Origin: Rhodospirillaceae bacterium
GTDB taxonomy: Bacteria; Pseudomonadota; Alphaproteobacteria; Reyranellales; Reyranellaceae
Direction of reading: 5' to 3'
Length of the DNA stretch: 46,439 bases
Assembly (NCBI GenBank): GCA_009772935.1
Contig: WOUR01000041.1
Span: 1-46,439 of the forward strand
Shown here piece after piece: positions 16,780-24,549 of this stretch (position 1 is the stretch's first letter; the number at the start of each line of letters is the position of its first letter). The position numbers were made by a program, and so were the translations under genes. Below the pieces are notes generated by a model that was given only the letters and a program-made list of their open reading frames with translations, was not told the origin of the DNA and did not search any database.

Positions 16780-17210
16780 TTTCCCAGCTGCCCCGCGATG
16801 GAGTCGGCCATGCTGCGGCGGAAGTTCTGGTCTTCCTTAGACCATTCCTCAACGATGAACCGGATCCGCTGCTGGCGCGCAGCCCACTCGACATAGGCCG
16901 CCTTGCTGAACGGCACCGGCGTTCCGTCCTTGGTGTTCACGCCGCGCCAGCCCAGCACGACGCACTCGGCGTGGAAGTGCGCCCACGCGCGATCGAGCTG
17001 CGCGGGGGTGGCGCCGGCATTGGCCTGGCGCTGGATCTCGCGGATCATGCGCATGCCGTGGGTGCGGAAGCGCGGGTTCGCATCGGACTGGCAGAGCACG
17101 TGAAGGAAGATCGTATCGGTGACCCGCATCCAGATGCCTAGTTCGCCCTCGACGTCTCGTTCGCGCTTCAGGACGTCGACGTCCTCGAAATCATAGGCCG
17201 TGTTTTCCAT
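16776..17210 (-). CDS. Tail assembly chaperone gpG-like
   Basis: 144 aa from ATG 17210. It is largely helical and charged (LKRERDVEGELGIWMRVTDT, MRMIREIQRQANAGATPAQL, WAARQQRIRFIVEEWSKEDQ) and ends AGQLGN at the slippery site. It lies between the tail tube gene and the tape measure, the conserved slot for the short chaperone of the G/GT pair. No sequence motif is diagnostic; the frameshift and gene order carry the assignment. Confidence 0.8.
   Translation of the reverse strand: MENTAYDFEDVDVLKRERDVEGELGIWMRVTDTIFLHVLCQSDANPRFRTHGMRMIREIQRQANAGATPAQLDRAWAHFHAECVVLGWRGVNTKDGTPVPFSKAAYVEWAARQQRIRFIVEEWSKEDQNFRRSMADSIAGQLGN
16779..16785 (-). promoter_or_regulatory. Programmed -1 ribosomal frameshift site (GGGAAAC)
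   Basis: On the minus strand the heptamer reads G GGA AAC in the gpG frame, immediately followed by the gpG stop TAG (16778-16776). Slippage by one base gives GGG AAA and continues CTA GTT CGC into the gpT-like frame. Lambda uses GGGAAAG at the same place between genes G and T. The X XXY YYZ pattern, position and uninterrupted downstream frame agree. Confidence 0.85.
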
Positions 17211-17226
17211 GTCCCTCTTTCCTTTT

Positions 17227-17397
17227 CTACTCGCCGATGCGGATGGCGAGACCCTTCACGTCGCACCACAGCTCGGCCGTGGCGGCGTCGACGTGATACT
17301 TGCCGCCCTGGATGAAATCCTCCCGCGCCTCCTTGCCGTCACCGGCGGGCACGAAGCGGTGGAAGGTCGTGAGGATACGGACCTCGATGGTCTCCAT
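17227..17397 (-). CDS. 56-aa hypothetical tail-region protein
   Basis: A small gene from ATG 17397 with aggaga upstream, ending at TAG 17229-17227. It begins METIEVRILTTFHRFVPAGD and contains EDFIQGGKYHVDAATAELW, ending VKGLAIRIGE. Good codon bias and a proper ribosome-binding site support it. It lies between the tail tube and gpG genes; function unknown. Confidence 0.7.
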   Translation of the reverse strand: METIEVRILTTFHRFVPAGDGKEAREDFIQGGKYHVDAATAELWCDVKGLAIRIGE

Positions 17398-17432
17398 ACC
17401 GGTCTCCTGTCGTGGTGTGTGCCGGCGCCGGA

Positions 17433-18344
17433 CTAGGCGACCGCGCGGGTGAGGATCGCGGCGGTCGCGTCGCCGGACGAATACTTCGCCGTGAACTCGA
17501 TGTTCACGGTGTGCGGGCCCGTCGAGCCGGGATCAACGATGTCGGGGTTGTAGGCACAGCAGTTCGGCAGCTCGAGCTGATACTTCTCGGTGGTGGTGTG
17601 GCCAAAGGTCAGGTCGAGCGCTTGGTCGGCGCCATTCACGAAGTCGGCGTACTGGGCCAGCGCGGTAAAGCGCAGCGCGATCGTCCCGGTGATGTCGAGT
17701 TCTCCGAGGCTGGTGTCGTCGGGATCGTTGCTGCCGAAGCCGTAGAGATCCTGGCTGTTGTTGGCGAAGGTGATGTCGAGCGTTTGCACCTTGGGGCTGC
17801 TGATGCCGAAGGCGTCATTGACCACGATGTCCGCCGGCGTGAACGGCTTGTGGCCGGTGATGGCGGTATAGGTCGCGCCGGAGATCGCGGTCCCCGCCGT
17901 GGTCTCGCCGAGCCCCTTGAGGCCGAAGCTGAGCTGGATCGGCCCGCCGAGGCGCGAGGAAAGCCGGAGGCTGTCGACGATGAGCCCGGTGGAACGGCGG
18001 AAGTTCGTCGCGCCGTTGAACTTCTCCTCCAGCGAGATCGGCTGCAGGGTGCTGCCGAACTTCAGGACATCGGTCGCCCAGTCGGCCTGAAACAGCGAAG
18101 AGAACAGCTCGTTCAAGCTGCCTTCGTACATCAGGTCCATGTCGATGGTGCGGGCGTACTCGCTGAGGCCCTGCACCGTATTCACGGCGGCGCGATGCGG
18201 CTGGCGAGAACGGGCGCGGGTCTGTGGGCGATTGACCCGGCCGCCGATGCTCATGGCGGGCAGGAGGAGGAACGTCGGCGTCGCCGGCGTCGTGCCGCGG
18301 GCGCTTTCGGCGATGATGGCGTCCTGTTTGCGACTAGCGTCCAT
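17433..18344 (-). CDS. Major tail (tube) protein
   Basis: 303 aa. Residues such as RTIDMDLMYEGSLNELFSSL, IGGRVNRPQTRARSRQPHRA, FGLKGLGETTAGTA and TLDITFANNSQDLYGFGSND fit a tail tube protein with a beta-sandwich and long loops, as found in siphophages of alphaproteobacteria. Its position (after the connector genes and before the gpG/gpT chaperones) is where the tube gene is expected. It would polymerise around the tape measure to form the DNA conduit. Confidence 0.82.
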   Translation of the reverse strand: MDASRKQDAIIAESARGTTPATPTFLLLPAMSIGGRVNRPQTRARSRQPHRAAVNTVQGLSEYARTIDMDLMYEGSLNELFSSLFQADWATDVLKFGSTLQPISLEEKFNGATNFRRSTGLIVDSLRLSSRLGGPIQLSFGLKGLGETTAGTAISGATYTAITGHKPFTPADIVVNDAFGISSPKVQTLDITFANNSQDLYGFGSNDPDDTSLGELDITGTIALRFTALAQYADFVNGADQALDLTFGHTTTEKYQLELPNCCAYNPDIVDPGSTGPHTVNIEFTAKYSSGDATAAILTRAVA

Positions 18345-18362
18345 GGTGTCTCTCCTTTGAGA

Positions 18363-18794
18363 TCAGCCGAGATTGGTGGTGCGGTAGGACAGCGCGATGG
18401 TTTCGACCCACATCCCGCCCATGGTTTCGCCGCCTCCCATCGGGGTGACGGCATCGATGTAGACGTCGCGTCCTTCCGACGTCTGGAATTTCCGGGCGCG
18501 GAAGCCGTTGCGCAGCGCCCAGGCATAGACCTCGCCTTGGGCCTGCTCGGAGCCCATCGGCATGTAGATGTTCAGCCGGACCTGGCCTTCTTCGTCATGA
18601 AGGTTGCTGCCCGGCGCCCCGAACGTCCCCTGCTCCTCCGTGCCGCCGTCGAAAGCCAGCTCCAGATAGGGGCCGCTCGCGTCCGGATTCTCCGCCGTGT
18701 TGAGCGTGTCCTTCGTCGCCCAGGCGATCGACTTCTCGGTCTTCACCGTCGCCAACAGGGTGCGGAAGGCATCGCGAAGGGGATCGCCCGGCAT
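18363..18794 (-). CDS. Tail terminator-like protein (DUF4128 type)
   Basis: 143 aa from ATG 18794. The N-terminal helix (LRDAFRTLLATVKTEKSIAW) is followed by beta strands (GPYLELAFDGGTEEQGTFGA, VRLNIYMPMGSEQAQGEVYA) and a VETIALSYRTTNLG end. Small proteins of this shape next to the tube gene cap the growing tail tube. The family name is suggested by pattern and position only. Confidence 0.65.
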   Translation of the reverse strand: MPGDPLRDAFRTLLATVKTEKSIAWATKDTLNTAENPDASGPYLELAFDGGTEEQGTFGAPGSNLHDEEGQVRLNIYMPMGSEQAQGEVYAWALRNGFRARKFQTSEGRDVYIDAVTPMGGGETMGGMWVETIALSYRTTNLG

Positions 18795-18802
18795 TGCCGA
18801 CC

Positions 18803-19537
18803 TCAGGAGGCTTTGAGTGCGAAAGTGATGGTCGGATAGACTTGGTCGCGCTGCCCGCGCTTGCCGCCCTTGCCAAGCTGGCCCATGACTTTCACGCCCG
18901 AGGAAAGCTTCACATTGCTGAAGTTGAAAGCCATGGTCTTGCCGTAGCGCCGGACGAGCTCGCGGAAGACGACGCGATAGACGCCCTGCGGCGCCTGCCG
19001 GCTCTGTCCCTGCATCTGCTTCGGCTTCCATCCCTGCTTCCGTCGCTCGGCGCGGCGGCCCGGCTTTCCTCGCTTCGGTCTCACTTCCCAGCGGGTGTAG
19101 GCGTCCTTGCCTTCGATCAGGGCGGCGTAGACGCGAGGATTGACCAGCTGCACTCTCTGGCCCTGCTTCACGGCCATGAGCTTCGCTTTGAGGTCGCCGC
19201 GCACCTCGACGTTGTCGATCATGACCTTGTGGTCGTCGCGATAGTGGCCCGCCTTTGAGGGGCCGACCGGGCTGATCTCGGCGGCCCTGTCGCGGGCCCA
19301 CAAGACGGCCTCGGCAAGATTTGCCCGGCGAGCGAACTCGATGACACCGAAGACCTTGACGTCGCGATAGTCCTTGCGCGCCCGGCCGTCTGTGACGACC
19401 AGCGGCTGCGGATCGAAGCCGCGAGCGACGCGCGCCTTCAACACGCGCTCGGCGACCGCGACCTGGAACTTGCGGAGCCGATCGGCCTCCCACTTGTCGA
19501 AGCGGTCGAGGGTGAAGCCCTCGATGGTGACACCCAT
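18803..19537 (-). CDS. Head-tail connector or minor tail protein (gp10-like position)
   Basis: 244 aa, strongly basic in its second half (EVRPKRGKPGRRAERRKQGW). It begins with a helix-rich segment (LDRFDKWEADRLRKFQVAVA, ERVLKARVARGFD). It overlaps the upstream gene by one base and precedes the terminator-like gene. The slot corresponds to the HK97 gp10-like neck or tail-completion protein, but the protein is longer and more basic than usual, so the family is uncertain. Confidence 0.6.
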   Translation of the reverse strand: MGVTIEGFTLDRFDKWEADRLRKFQVAVAERVLKARVARGFDPQPLVVTDGRARKDYRDVKVFGVIEFARRANLAEAVLWARDRAAEISPVGPSKAGHYRDDHKVMIDNVEVRGDLKAKLMAVKQGQRVQLVNPRVYAALIEGKDAYTRWEVRPKRGKPGRRAERRKQGWKPKQMQGQSRQAPQGVYRVVFRELVRRYGKTMAFNFSNVKLSSGVKVMGQLGKGGKRGQRDQVYPTITFALKAS

Positions 19538-19857
19538 CAGCCGGCGACCTCAAGTTCGTACAGGGCTACGGTGTCACCGTCCTTGAGCGGGAACGCGTCG
19601 CGCACGGCGCGCGCCCGTCCGTCGACCAGCAGCTTGTCCCCTCGCTTCGGTGACTTGGTAGACCAGGCCGACGACGTCAGTTCATCCGTCCCGATCTTCA
19701 CCCTGAAGACGGCCTGGACCGAGCCATTGCCAAGGTCCTCCGTGTTTCCGGCGATGCGCTTGCCTTTCACCGCGAGGCCGGTTTCACCGCTGCGGCTGAG
19801 CACCATCGTCTCGCCGTGCTCCTCGATAAAGCGAGCCGCCGTCTCGTAGACGCTCAT
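19537..19857 (-). CDS. Head-tail joining (stopper-type) protein
   Basis: 106 aa. It starts in an ATGA overlap with the connector gene. The sequence (SVYETAARFIEEHGETMVLS, GKRIAGNTEDLGNGSVQAVF, GDKLLVDGRARAVRDAFPLK, DGDTVALYELEVAG) is a small beta-rich protein, fitting head-closure or stopper proteins that follow the gp6-like adaptor in HK97-type phages. Confidence 0.68.
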   Translation of the reverse strand: MSVYETAARFIEEHGETMVLSRSGETGLAVKGKRIAGNTEDLGNGSVQAVFRVKIGTDELTSSAWSTKSPKRGDKLLVDGRARAVRDAFPLKDGDTVALYELEVAG

Positions 19858-20567
19858 ATCGGCATCGGGTTCTGATAGCCGCTCGCGGCAAGAGCGCTCA
19901 CGACTTGCGGCAGGATCACGCCGGTGAAGGTATCGCCGCCCGGCAGCGCGTAGGACTTCGAGGCCACATCCGGAACGTTTTCCGAGCGGATGGCCGGGTC
20001 ACGCCGGGCTGCGAAGACCATTGCGCGGATCTGCTCGATCGCCGCCGCCTCGAGGTCGGGCGGCACGCCCTCGGGGAGGGACCAGCCCGCGGCGAAGGTG
20101 ACAACGATGGCGGCAGAGCTCCAGAGGGTCGGCGAGCTTTCGTTCAGCCTGCGGATCTTACCGGGTTTCGCACTCGCGAGTTCATAGTCGGTGCCAGCGA
20201 CCAGCGTGACACCGTCCTCGACGCAGGCAGTAATGCTCGCGACCGGTACCCGCCATGGAAGGGTCAACACCGGTCCCCGCGACCGGCCTGAATTGCGGAA
20301 GGTTGCCCGCAGGGTCTCCAGGCCGAACGTTGGCAGGCTCGAAATGTTATCCGTAGCCAAGCCGCACGCGCCGACAATCAGGGCGCTGGCGCGCGGGATG
20401 AGAAAGTCGATGAGCGCGTCCATCTCGGTCGTGCCGATGCGCATGGCCGTCTTGACGTTTGCCCGTGTCGTGAGCCATCTCGCCGCCGAGCTGGCAGCGG
20501 AAGTCGTCTCGAGCAGGTCCGGCGTATCGGCCATGCGCTGCATATCAGCGGCCGCGACGCCAGCCAC
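19854..20567 (-). CDS. Head-tail connector (gp6-like adaptor)
   Basis: 237 aa. The central and C-terminal part (FRNSGRSRGPVLTLPWRVPV, ACVEDGVTLVAGTDYELASA, VTFAAGWSLPEGVPPDLEAA, IEQIRAMVFAARRDPAIRSE) fits the adaptor family that forms a ring under the portal. The N-terminal segment up to about residue 40 is Ala/Thr-rich and may be an extension. It overlaps the upstream small gene by 23 bases. Confidence 0.72.
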   Translation of the reverse strand: MAGVAAADMQRMADTPDLLETTSAASSAARWLTTRANVKTAMRIGTTEMDALIDFLIPRASALIVGACGLATDNISSLPTFGLETLRATFRNSGRSRGPVLTLPWRVPVASITACVEDGVTLVAGTDYELASAKPGKIRRLNESSPTLWSSAAIVVTFAAGWSLPEGVPPDLEAAAIEQIRAMVFAARRDPAIRSENVPDVASKSYALPGGDTFTGVILPQVVSALAASGYQNPMPI

Positions 20568-20787
20568 GGGACTTAGCGCCTCCTGCGTGTTCGGGAGGTC
20601 CAGCCGTTGAAGCCTCCGGAGCGGCTACGGTGGGCTCCTCGGCAGCCGGCTCGGTGGCCTGCTCGACTTCCTCGGCAAAGCGGCCGGCGAGCAGGTCACG
20701 CCCCTCCTCGTCTGAAACGTCCGCGATCGCCCCCGGCAGCACGGTGCCGCTGGCGCTGGCGTACAGGGTTCGCATTTTCACGCGCAT
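20545..20787 (-). CDS. Hypothetical head-region protein
   Basis: 80 aa. The first half (MRVKMRTLYASASGTVLPGA, ADVSDEEGRDLLAGRFAEEV) has the pattern of short phage proteins found between the capsid and adaptor genes of alphaproteobacterial phages. The rest is a low-complexity acidic/Ala/Pro linker (ATEPAAEEPTVAAPEASTAG) with a basic end (KSRGWRRGR). Function unknown. Confidence 0.6.
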   Translation of the reverse strand: MRVKMRTLYASASGTVLPGAIADVSDEEGRDLLAGRFAEEVEQATEPAAEEPTVAAPEASTAGPPEHAGGAKSRGWRRGR

Positions 20788-20829
20788 GAGCGCCTCCAGC
20801 TCCGATTTTGCCGACCTGCAGAGACGCCT

Positions 20830-21273
20830 TTAGGCCTCGGCGGGCTCCACCAGCGTCGCGGACGCCACCACCGTCGAGCCCTGGCTCTGCGGCAGCTTCC
20901 GCGCGCCGTACTGGATGGCGACGATCCCCGACACGACGGCATTGGCCGTGCCTCGCTTGAGCTTCGGGCGCACGTAGCGCTCGCGCGGCCGGTAGACATC
21001 GAGCACGAGAAGCATGTCGTCTGCGCTGGAGGCGCCGGCGGTGAAGGCCGCGCTGCCGGCGAGCGAGGCCATGCCGGAGGTGCTGTTGGCGTCGTTCTGC
21101 TGGGCCAGAAGCTCGAGCGCGGACGTGTCCGTCACGTCGCCCAGCTTGGCGATGAACACGACGCCTTCGTAGCCCGCCATATCGAGAATATCGCCGTCGA
21201 TGTCGGTCTGTGCCGCCACCGCGGCAATGGCCACGCGGGTGATCTTCACGTCGTTGAGGAGAGAGGGATTCAT
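20830..21273 (-). CDS. Hypothetical head protein (possible decoration)
   Basis: 147 aa immediately downstream of the major capsid gene and its terminator hairpin. Segments such as VKITRVAIAAVAAQTDIDGD, MAGYEGVVFIAKLGDVTDTS, LLVLDVYRPRERYVRPKLKR and GIVAIQYGARKLPQSQGSTV suggest a compact beta-rich structural protein. The position after the capsid gene fits a head decoration or stabilising protein. Not confirmed by any motif. Confidence 0.65.
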   Translation of the reverse strand: MNPSLLNDVKITRVAIAAVAAQTDIDGDILDMAGYEGVVFIAKLGDVTDTSALELLAQQNDANSTSGMASLAGSAAFTAGASSADDMLLVLDVYRPRERYVRPKLKRGTANAVVSGIVAIQYGARKLPQSQGSTVVASATLVEPAEA

Positions 21274-21307
21274 GGGGTGCCCCAGTGAGAGTACGAGGAG
21301 GTGACGC

Positions 21308-21337
21308 GAAAACGGGCGCCCGAAGCGCCCGCTTTCA
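21308..21337 (-). terminator. Intrinsic terminator after the major capsid gene
   Basis: On the minus strand a 7-bp GC stem (cgggcgc/gcgcccg, 21331-21325 with 21319-21313) with a ttcgg loop is followed by tttt. It lies 23 bp past the capsid stop. Partial termination here would raise capsid expression relative to distal late genes. Confidence 0.7.
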
Positions 21338-21359
21338 TCGTGATCGAGGCTGCGTGGTG

Positions 21360-22598
21360 CTAGGCCAGCTTCACGCGGGCGAAAGCTTCCTCGAGGACCG
21401 GCATGCCGTCGCTCTCCATGCGGCCGATGAAGCCGTCCTGGTTCGTTTCGGCATAGAGTTCGGTGAGGCGCTGGATCTGCATGTCGAGCGCATCGACGAT
21501 CCAGTAGTTGGAGAAGTCACCGAACATGCCGACGTACTGGCCGGTGGTGAACGTGTTCGGCACGTATTCCGACACCATCAGGGGCCGGCCGAGCAGCGTA
21601 TCGGGCTCGCCATCGCGCACCGACATGCGCCACAAGTACTGCCCATCGCCGTCCTTCAGCTTCGTGATGTTCTTCACCGCGTCCCGATGAAACAGCCAGT
21701 CCGCCTTCGGCCAATAGGCGGCCTTGACCGAGAACTTCGCCTCGATCAGGCCGTCGAAAGCGATGGCCGTGGTGGTGTTGCCGGTCGAAACGTCCCGGCC
21801 GGTGCTGATGCCATCGGCGCTCGCCGTGAAGACGCCCAGGGGTTTGTTCTGACCGTCGCCGATCAGGAAGGCCTTTTCCTGGGTGATGCCGATCTTGTAG
21901 CCCATTCGCGCCTGGATGATGCCGTCGATCGGCAGCGCCGAGATGCGGATCAGCTTCTTGCTGACCTTGATGCGCTTCGCCAAGGGGTGCGGCTTCAGCT
22001 CGCGCTTGCCGAAGCGCATGCCGGTGTCCTCCGATCCGGTGCCGAGCTCGACCGTCCAGTCGGAATCGGCCGCATCGTTCTCCAGGGTGGGCGCACCGAG
22101 CGACTCCGCCTTGGTGACCGTGAACTTGTTCGCGCGCGCACGGATGAACGTGGCGTTGTCGACGTTCTTGATGAGGTTGGTGACGAACTCCTGCGGCGCG
22201 ACCAGATAGCCGCCCTCGGCCGAGCTGCCGGCCTGCAGGGCGCGCAGCTCCTCGGCGCCGTCACCGTTGCCAACGGCGGCGGTGCCGCCGGTCAGGAAAC
22301 GACGGAAGGCCTTCATCTGGCGCTTTTCCGGCGTCTCTTCGCCCTCGCCGCCCGGCTTGCGGCCACTGTCGTTGTCTCGCAGCTCGTCGGCGGCCGCCTG
22401 GCGGGTCGCCTCGATAGTGCGCTCCTCGGCCTCGATCTGCTGGCGCAAGCCGTCCACGGTCTTGAAGATGGTGCCGTGCTTGTCGAGCTCCTCGGCCGAG
22501 AGATCGCGCTTCTCTTTCTCGGCCGCCTCCGTGATCGCGCGCATGTCGCTGACGGCCTGACCCCGCTTTTCACGCAGGGCCTTCAAACGGTCACTCAT
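21360..22598 (-). CDS. Major capsid protein, HK97 fold
   Basis: 412 aa with the HK97 arrangement. The N-terminal helical delta domain (residues about 1-110, ALREKRGQAVSDMRAITEAA, KRDLSAEELDKHGTIF) is normally removed by the prohead protease. The shell domain follows with EGGYLVAPQEFVTNLIKNVD, ITQEKAFLIGDGQNKPLGVF and LLGRPLMVSEYVPNTFTTGQ. It makes the icosahedral head. ATG 22598 has a strong aaggaag ribosome-binding site. Protease and portal lie upstream in the conserved order, and a terminator hairpin lies downstream. Confidence 0.95.
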   Translation of the reverse strand: MSDRLKALREKRGQAVSDMRAITEAAEKEKRDLSAEELDKHGTIFKTVDGLRQQIEAEERTIEATRQAAADELRDNDSGRKPGGEGEETPEKRQMKAFRRFLTGGTAAVGNGDGAEELRALQAGSSAEGGYLVAPQEFVTNLIKNVDNATFIRARANKFTVTKAESLGAPTLENDAADSDWTVELGTGSEDTGMRFGKRELKPHPLAKRIKVSKKLIRISALPIDGIIQARMGYKIGITQEKAFLIGDGQNKPLGVFTASADGISTGRDVSTGNTTTAIAFDGLIEAKFSVKAAYWPKADWLFHRDAVKNITKLKDGDGQYLWRMSVRDGEPDTLLGRPLMVSEYVPNTFTTGQYVGMFGDFSNYWIVDALDMQIQRLTELYAETNQDGFIGRMESDGMPVLEEAFARVKLA

Positions 22599-22659
22599 GG
22601 TGACTTCCTTTCGCTGAGAGCCGGGAGACCGCCGGCGCGGTGTGCCGCCCTGCGGCGGA

Positions 22660-23250
22660 TTACGCTGCGGCCTGCTGCTCGCGGGCCTTGAGCAAGTTGC
22701 GGAACGTCCCCGCCGCGGGCGGCGTCAGCGCGCCCAGCCAGGCACGGAGCTCGCGCACCGCGACATCGGTGGCTCGATAGGCCGGGAAGGTCACCGGCGA
22801 CACGTCGTAGAGCCGAACCTTCTTGAGCGACCGAATCACCTGGCCTTCATCGTTCTTGGCCCAGTCCTGGCCACCGGGGCGCACCGAGAAGCCGAAGCTC
22901 ATCTGACTGATATCGCCGCGCTCGATCGGCGCCGCCACGAGATCGCGGATCGTCGGCGTCTCCGGGAGGTCGATCTCGAATGCCAGCCCCCGAACGTTCT
23001 CGGATAGCCGCAACGTGCCGCTGACATTCCGACCCAGCACGAAGTTCGAATCGTGGTTGAAGAGCGCGCGGACGTCGTCCTTTTCGATGGCCTCGGCGAA
23101 TGCTCCAGGCAGGATCTGCTCGCGGAACCCGCCGAGATCTTCGGACAGCGAGTTGAAAATAGCGGCGTGGCCCTCGAGCAGCGGGGCCTTGCCCTCTCGC
23201 CGGGCGATTTTCAGGCCGGTGACGGTGAAAGTGCGGCTTTCACGCTCCAT
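22660..23250 (-). CDS. Prohead maturation protease, HK97 family (S78)
   Basis: 196 aa. The typical start (GLKIARREGKAPLLEGHAAI, FNSLSEDLGGFREQILPGAF) is followed by the catalytic His region (ALFNHDSN, His66) and Ser region (DISQMSFGFSV, Ser at about 115-118). It ends in LYDVSPVTFPAYRATDVAVR as in family U35/S78. It cleaves the capsid delta domain and then itself during head maturation. It overlaps the portal gene by 11 bases. Confidence 0.93.
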   Translation of the reverse strand: MERESRTFTVTGLKIARREGKAPLLEGHAAIFNSLSEDLGGFREQILPGAFAEAIEKDDVRALFNHDSNFVLGRNVSGTLRLSENVRGLAFEIDLPETPTIRDLVAAPIERGDISQMSFGFSVRPGGQDWAKNDEGQVIRSLKKVRLYDVSPVTFPAYRATDVAVRELRAWLGALTPPAAGTFRNLLKAREQQAAA

Positions 23251-24538
23251 TGTTCGCTTCCTTCTCGGTGGGGCTGGCAGTGCCGCGCATAAGGACTTCC
23301 ATGATCTTGGAGGCAGGCGCGAAGTTCAGGGGGTGCATACGCTCGTCGCCGCCGGTGATAGGCGGCAGGTTCTCGCGCCGTCGCACTTCGTTGACGGTCA
23401 TCACGCCCCACTGGATGAGGAGCGCGTAGCCTTCCATACGGGTCTTGAAATCACCGCGGAGCAGCCCGTCGGCGTTAAATTCGAAGTAGTAGCGCTGCCG
23501 CATCGCGCTCGACATCAGCGTACGATTGAGCGCCTGCTCCCACACCACGAAGCGCGGTCGCATAAAGTAGACAACGAAGCCGATCGACTGCTGCTCGATG
23601 CCGGTTCCCCACGATGTCGATTTCGACAGCTCGCCGATCATGTGGAGCGGGACACCCCAGATGCGCGCCACCTGCTCGACGCCGGCGTGATAGCTCTCGA
23701 TCATCTGCGCCGAATCGTTGTCGATGCCGAGCTTGATCAGTTCCATCGCGCTGGGCAGCACGCCCACCCGGAAAGCGTTTGCGAGGCCACCGTGCTTTCG
23801 CTCGAATTGCTCCCGTGCCGCCGCCATGGCCTCAGGTGACAGAGGCTGGGCCGGCTTGAGGAAGCTTTTCGGGACGGCGTTGTTGCTGAAGAACCGGCTC
23901 ATGTACTCGCCGGTGGCCATCAGCCGCCCGATGGTTTCCTTGTGCCGGACGACACGGCTCTCGCCGTTGATGCCGTCGCTCGCGAACGGGGAGTCCCGCA
24001 GGTGCAGGACCTCGCTCGGCATCAACGTCTCGACGGCGCCGCCACCCGGCGGCCAGTAGCGATAGACCACCTTGCCATTGTTGAGGCGGGAGCCACGGCA
24101 GGTGCCAGGCCGCAGCGGCACCAAAGCACTCGGCGTACCGTCGCCGCGCCAGAAGACCCGGGCATAGGCATTACCCTCGGTGCTTCTCCAGCCCTCCATC
24201 TGCTGCCGAAACTCGGCCGACGACTGGTATTCGTTCGGCTCGTCGTGAAGCAGGCGGTGCAAGGGGTGCTCCGTGGCACGCTCGCTCTCGTCGGGGCCCT
24301 TCCGTTCGAAGAGGTTGAGAGGCACCGTGCCCAAGGTGTTCTCGATCAGGCCGACACAGGCATCGACCTCCGGGCATTGCCGTGCCGTCGATGGCGACAC
24401 CGCCAAGCCGGCCGCCGTTGCGGCGCCGATACCCCACAGATCGACAAGGCCCGGGTCCCGCGGATGCAGAGAGTTTGAGCGGGATTCGCTGCCTTCTGCC
24501 GGCGCCTTGGATTTCCGGCTCCATTTGAAAAGGCCCAT
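23240..24538 (-). CDS. Portal protein, HK97 family
   Basis: 432 aa from ATG 24538; the 65 upstream codons of the open frame overlap the terminase and are not coding. Recognisable segments: VSPSTARQCPEVDACVGLIE, PLHRLLHDEPNEYQSSAEFR, GNAYARVFW, HLRDSPFASDGINGESRVVR and the C-terminal RRRENLPPITGGDERMHPLN, which is characteristic of this family. Twelve copies would form the DNA channel at one vertex and dock the terminase and the adaptor. Confidence 0.94.
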   Translation of the reverse strand: MGLFKWSRKSKAPAEGSESRSNSLHPRDPGLVDLWGIGAATAAGLAVSPSTARQCPEVDACVGLIENTLGTVPLNLFERKGPDESERATEHPLHRLLHDEPNEYQSSAEFRQQMEGWRSTEGNAYARVFWRGDGTPSALVPLRPGTCRGSRLNNGKVVYRYWPPGGGAVETLMPSEVLHLRDSPFASDGINGESRVVRHKETIGRLMATGEYMSRFFSNNAVPKSFLKPAQPLSPEAMAAAREQFERKHGGLANAFRVGVLPSAMELIKLGIDNDSAQMIESYHAGVEQVARIWGVPLHMIGELSKSTSWGTGIEQQSIGFVVYFMRPRFVVWEQALNRTLMSSAMRQRYYFEFNADGLLRGDFKTRMEGYALLIQWGVMTVNEVRRRENLPPITGGDERMHPLNFAPASKIMEVLMRGTASPTEKEANNGA

Positions 24539-24549
24539 CCGCCGCTCCG

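Noticed and set aside
18363..19553. 396-codon leftward frame as one gene
   Set aside because: Only its last 143 codons are coding; the rest is the shifted frame of the gene at 18803-19537.
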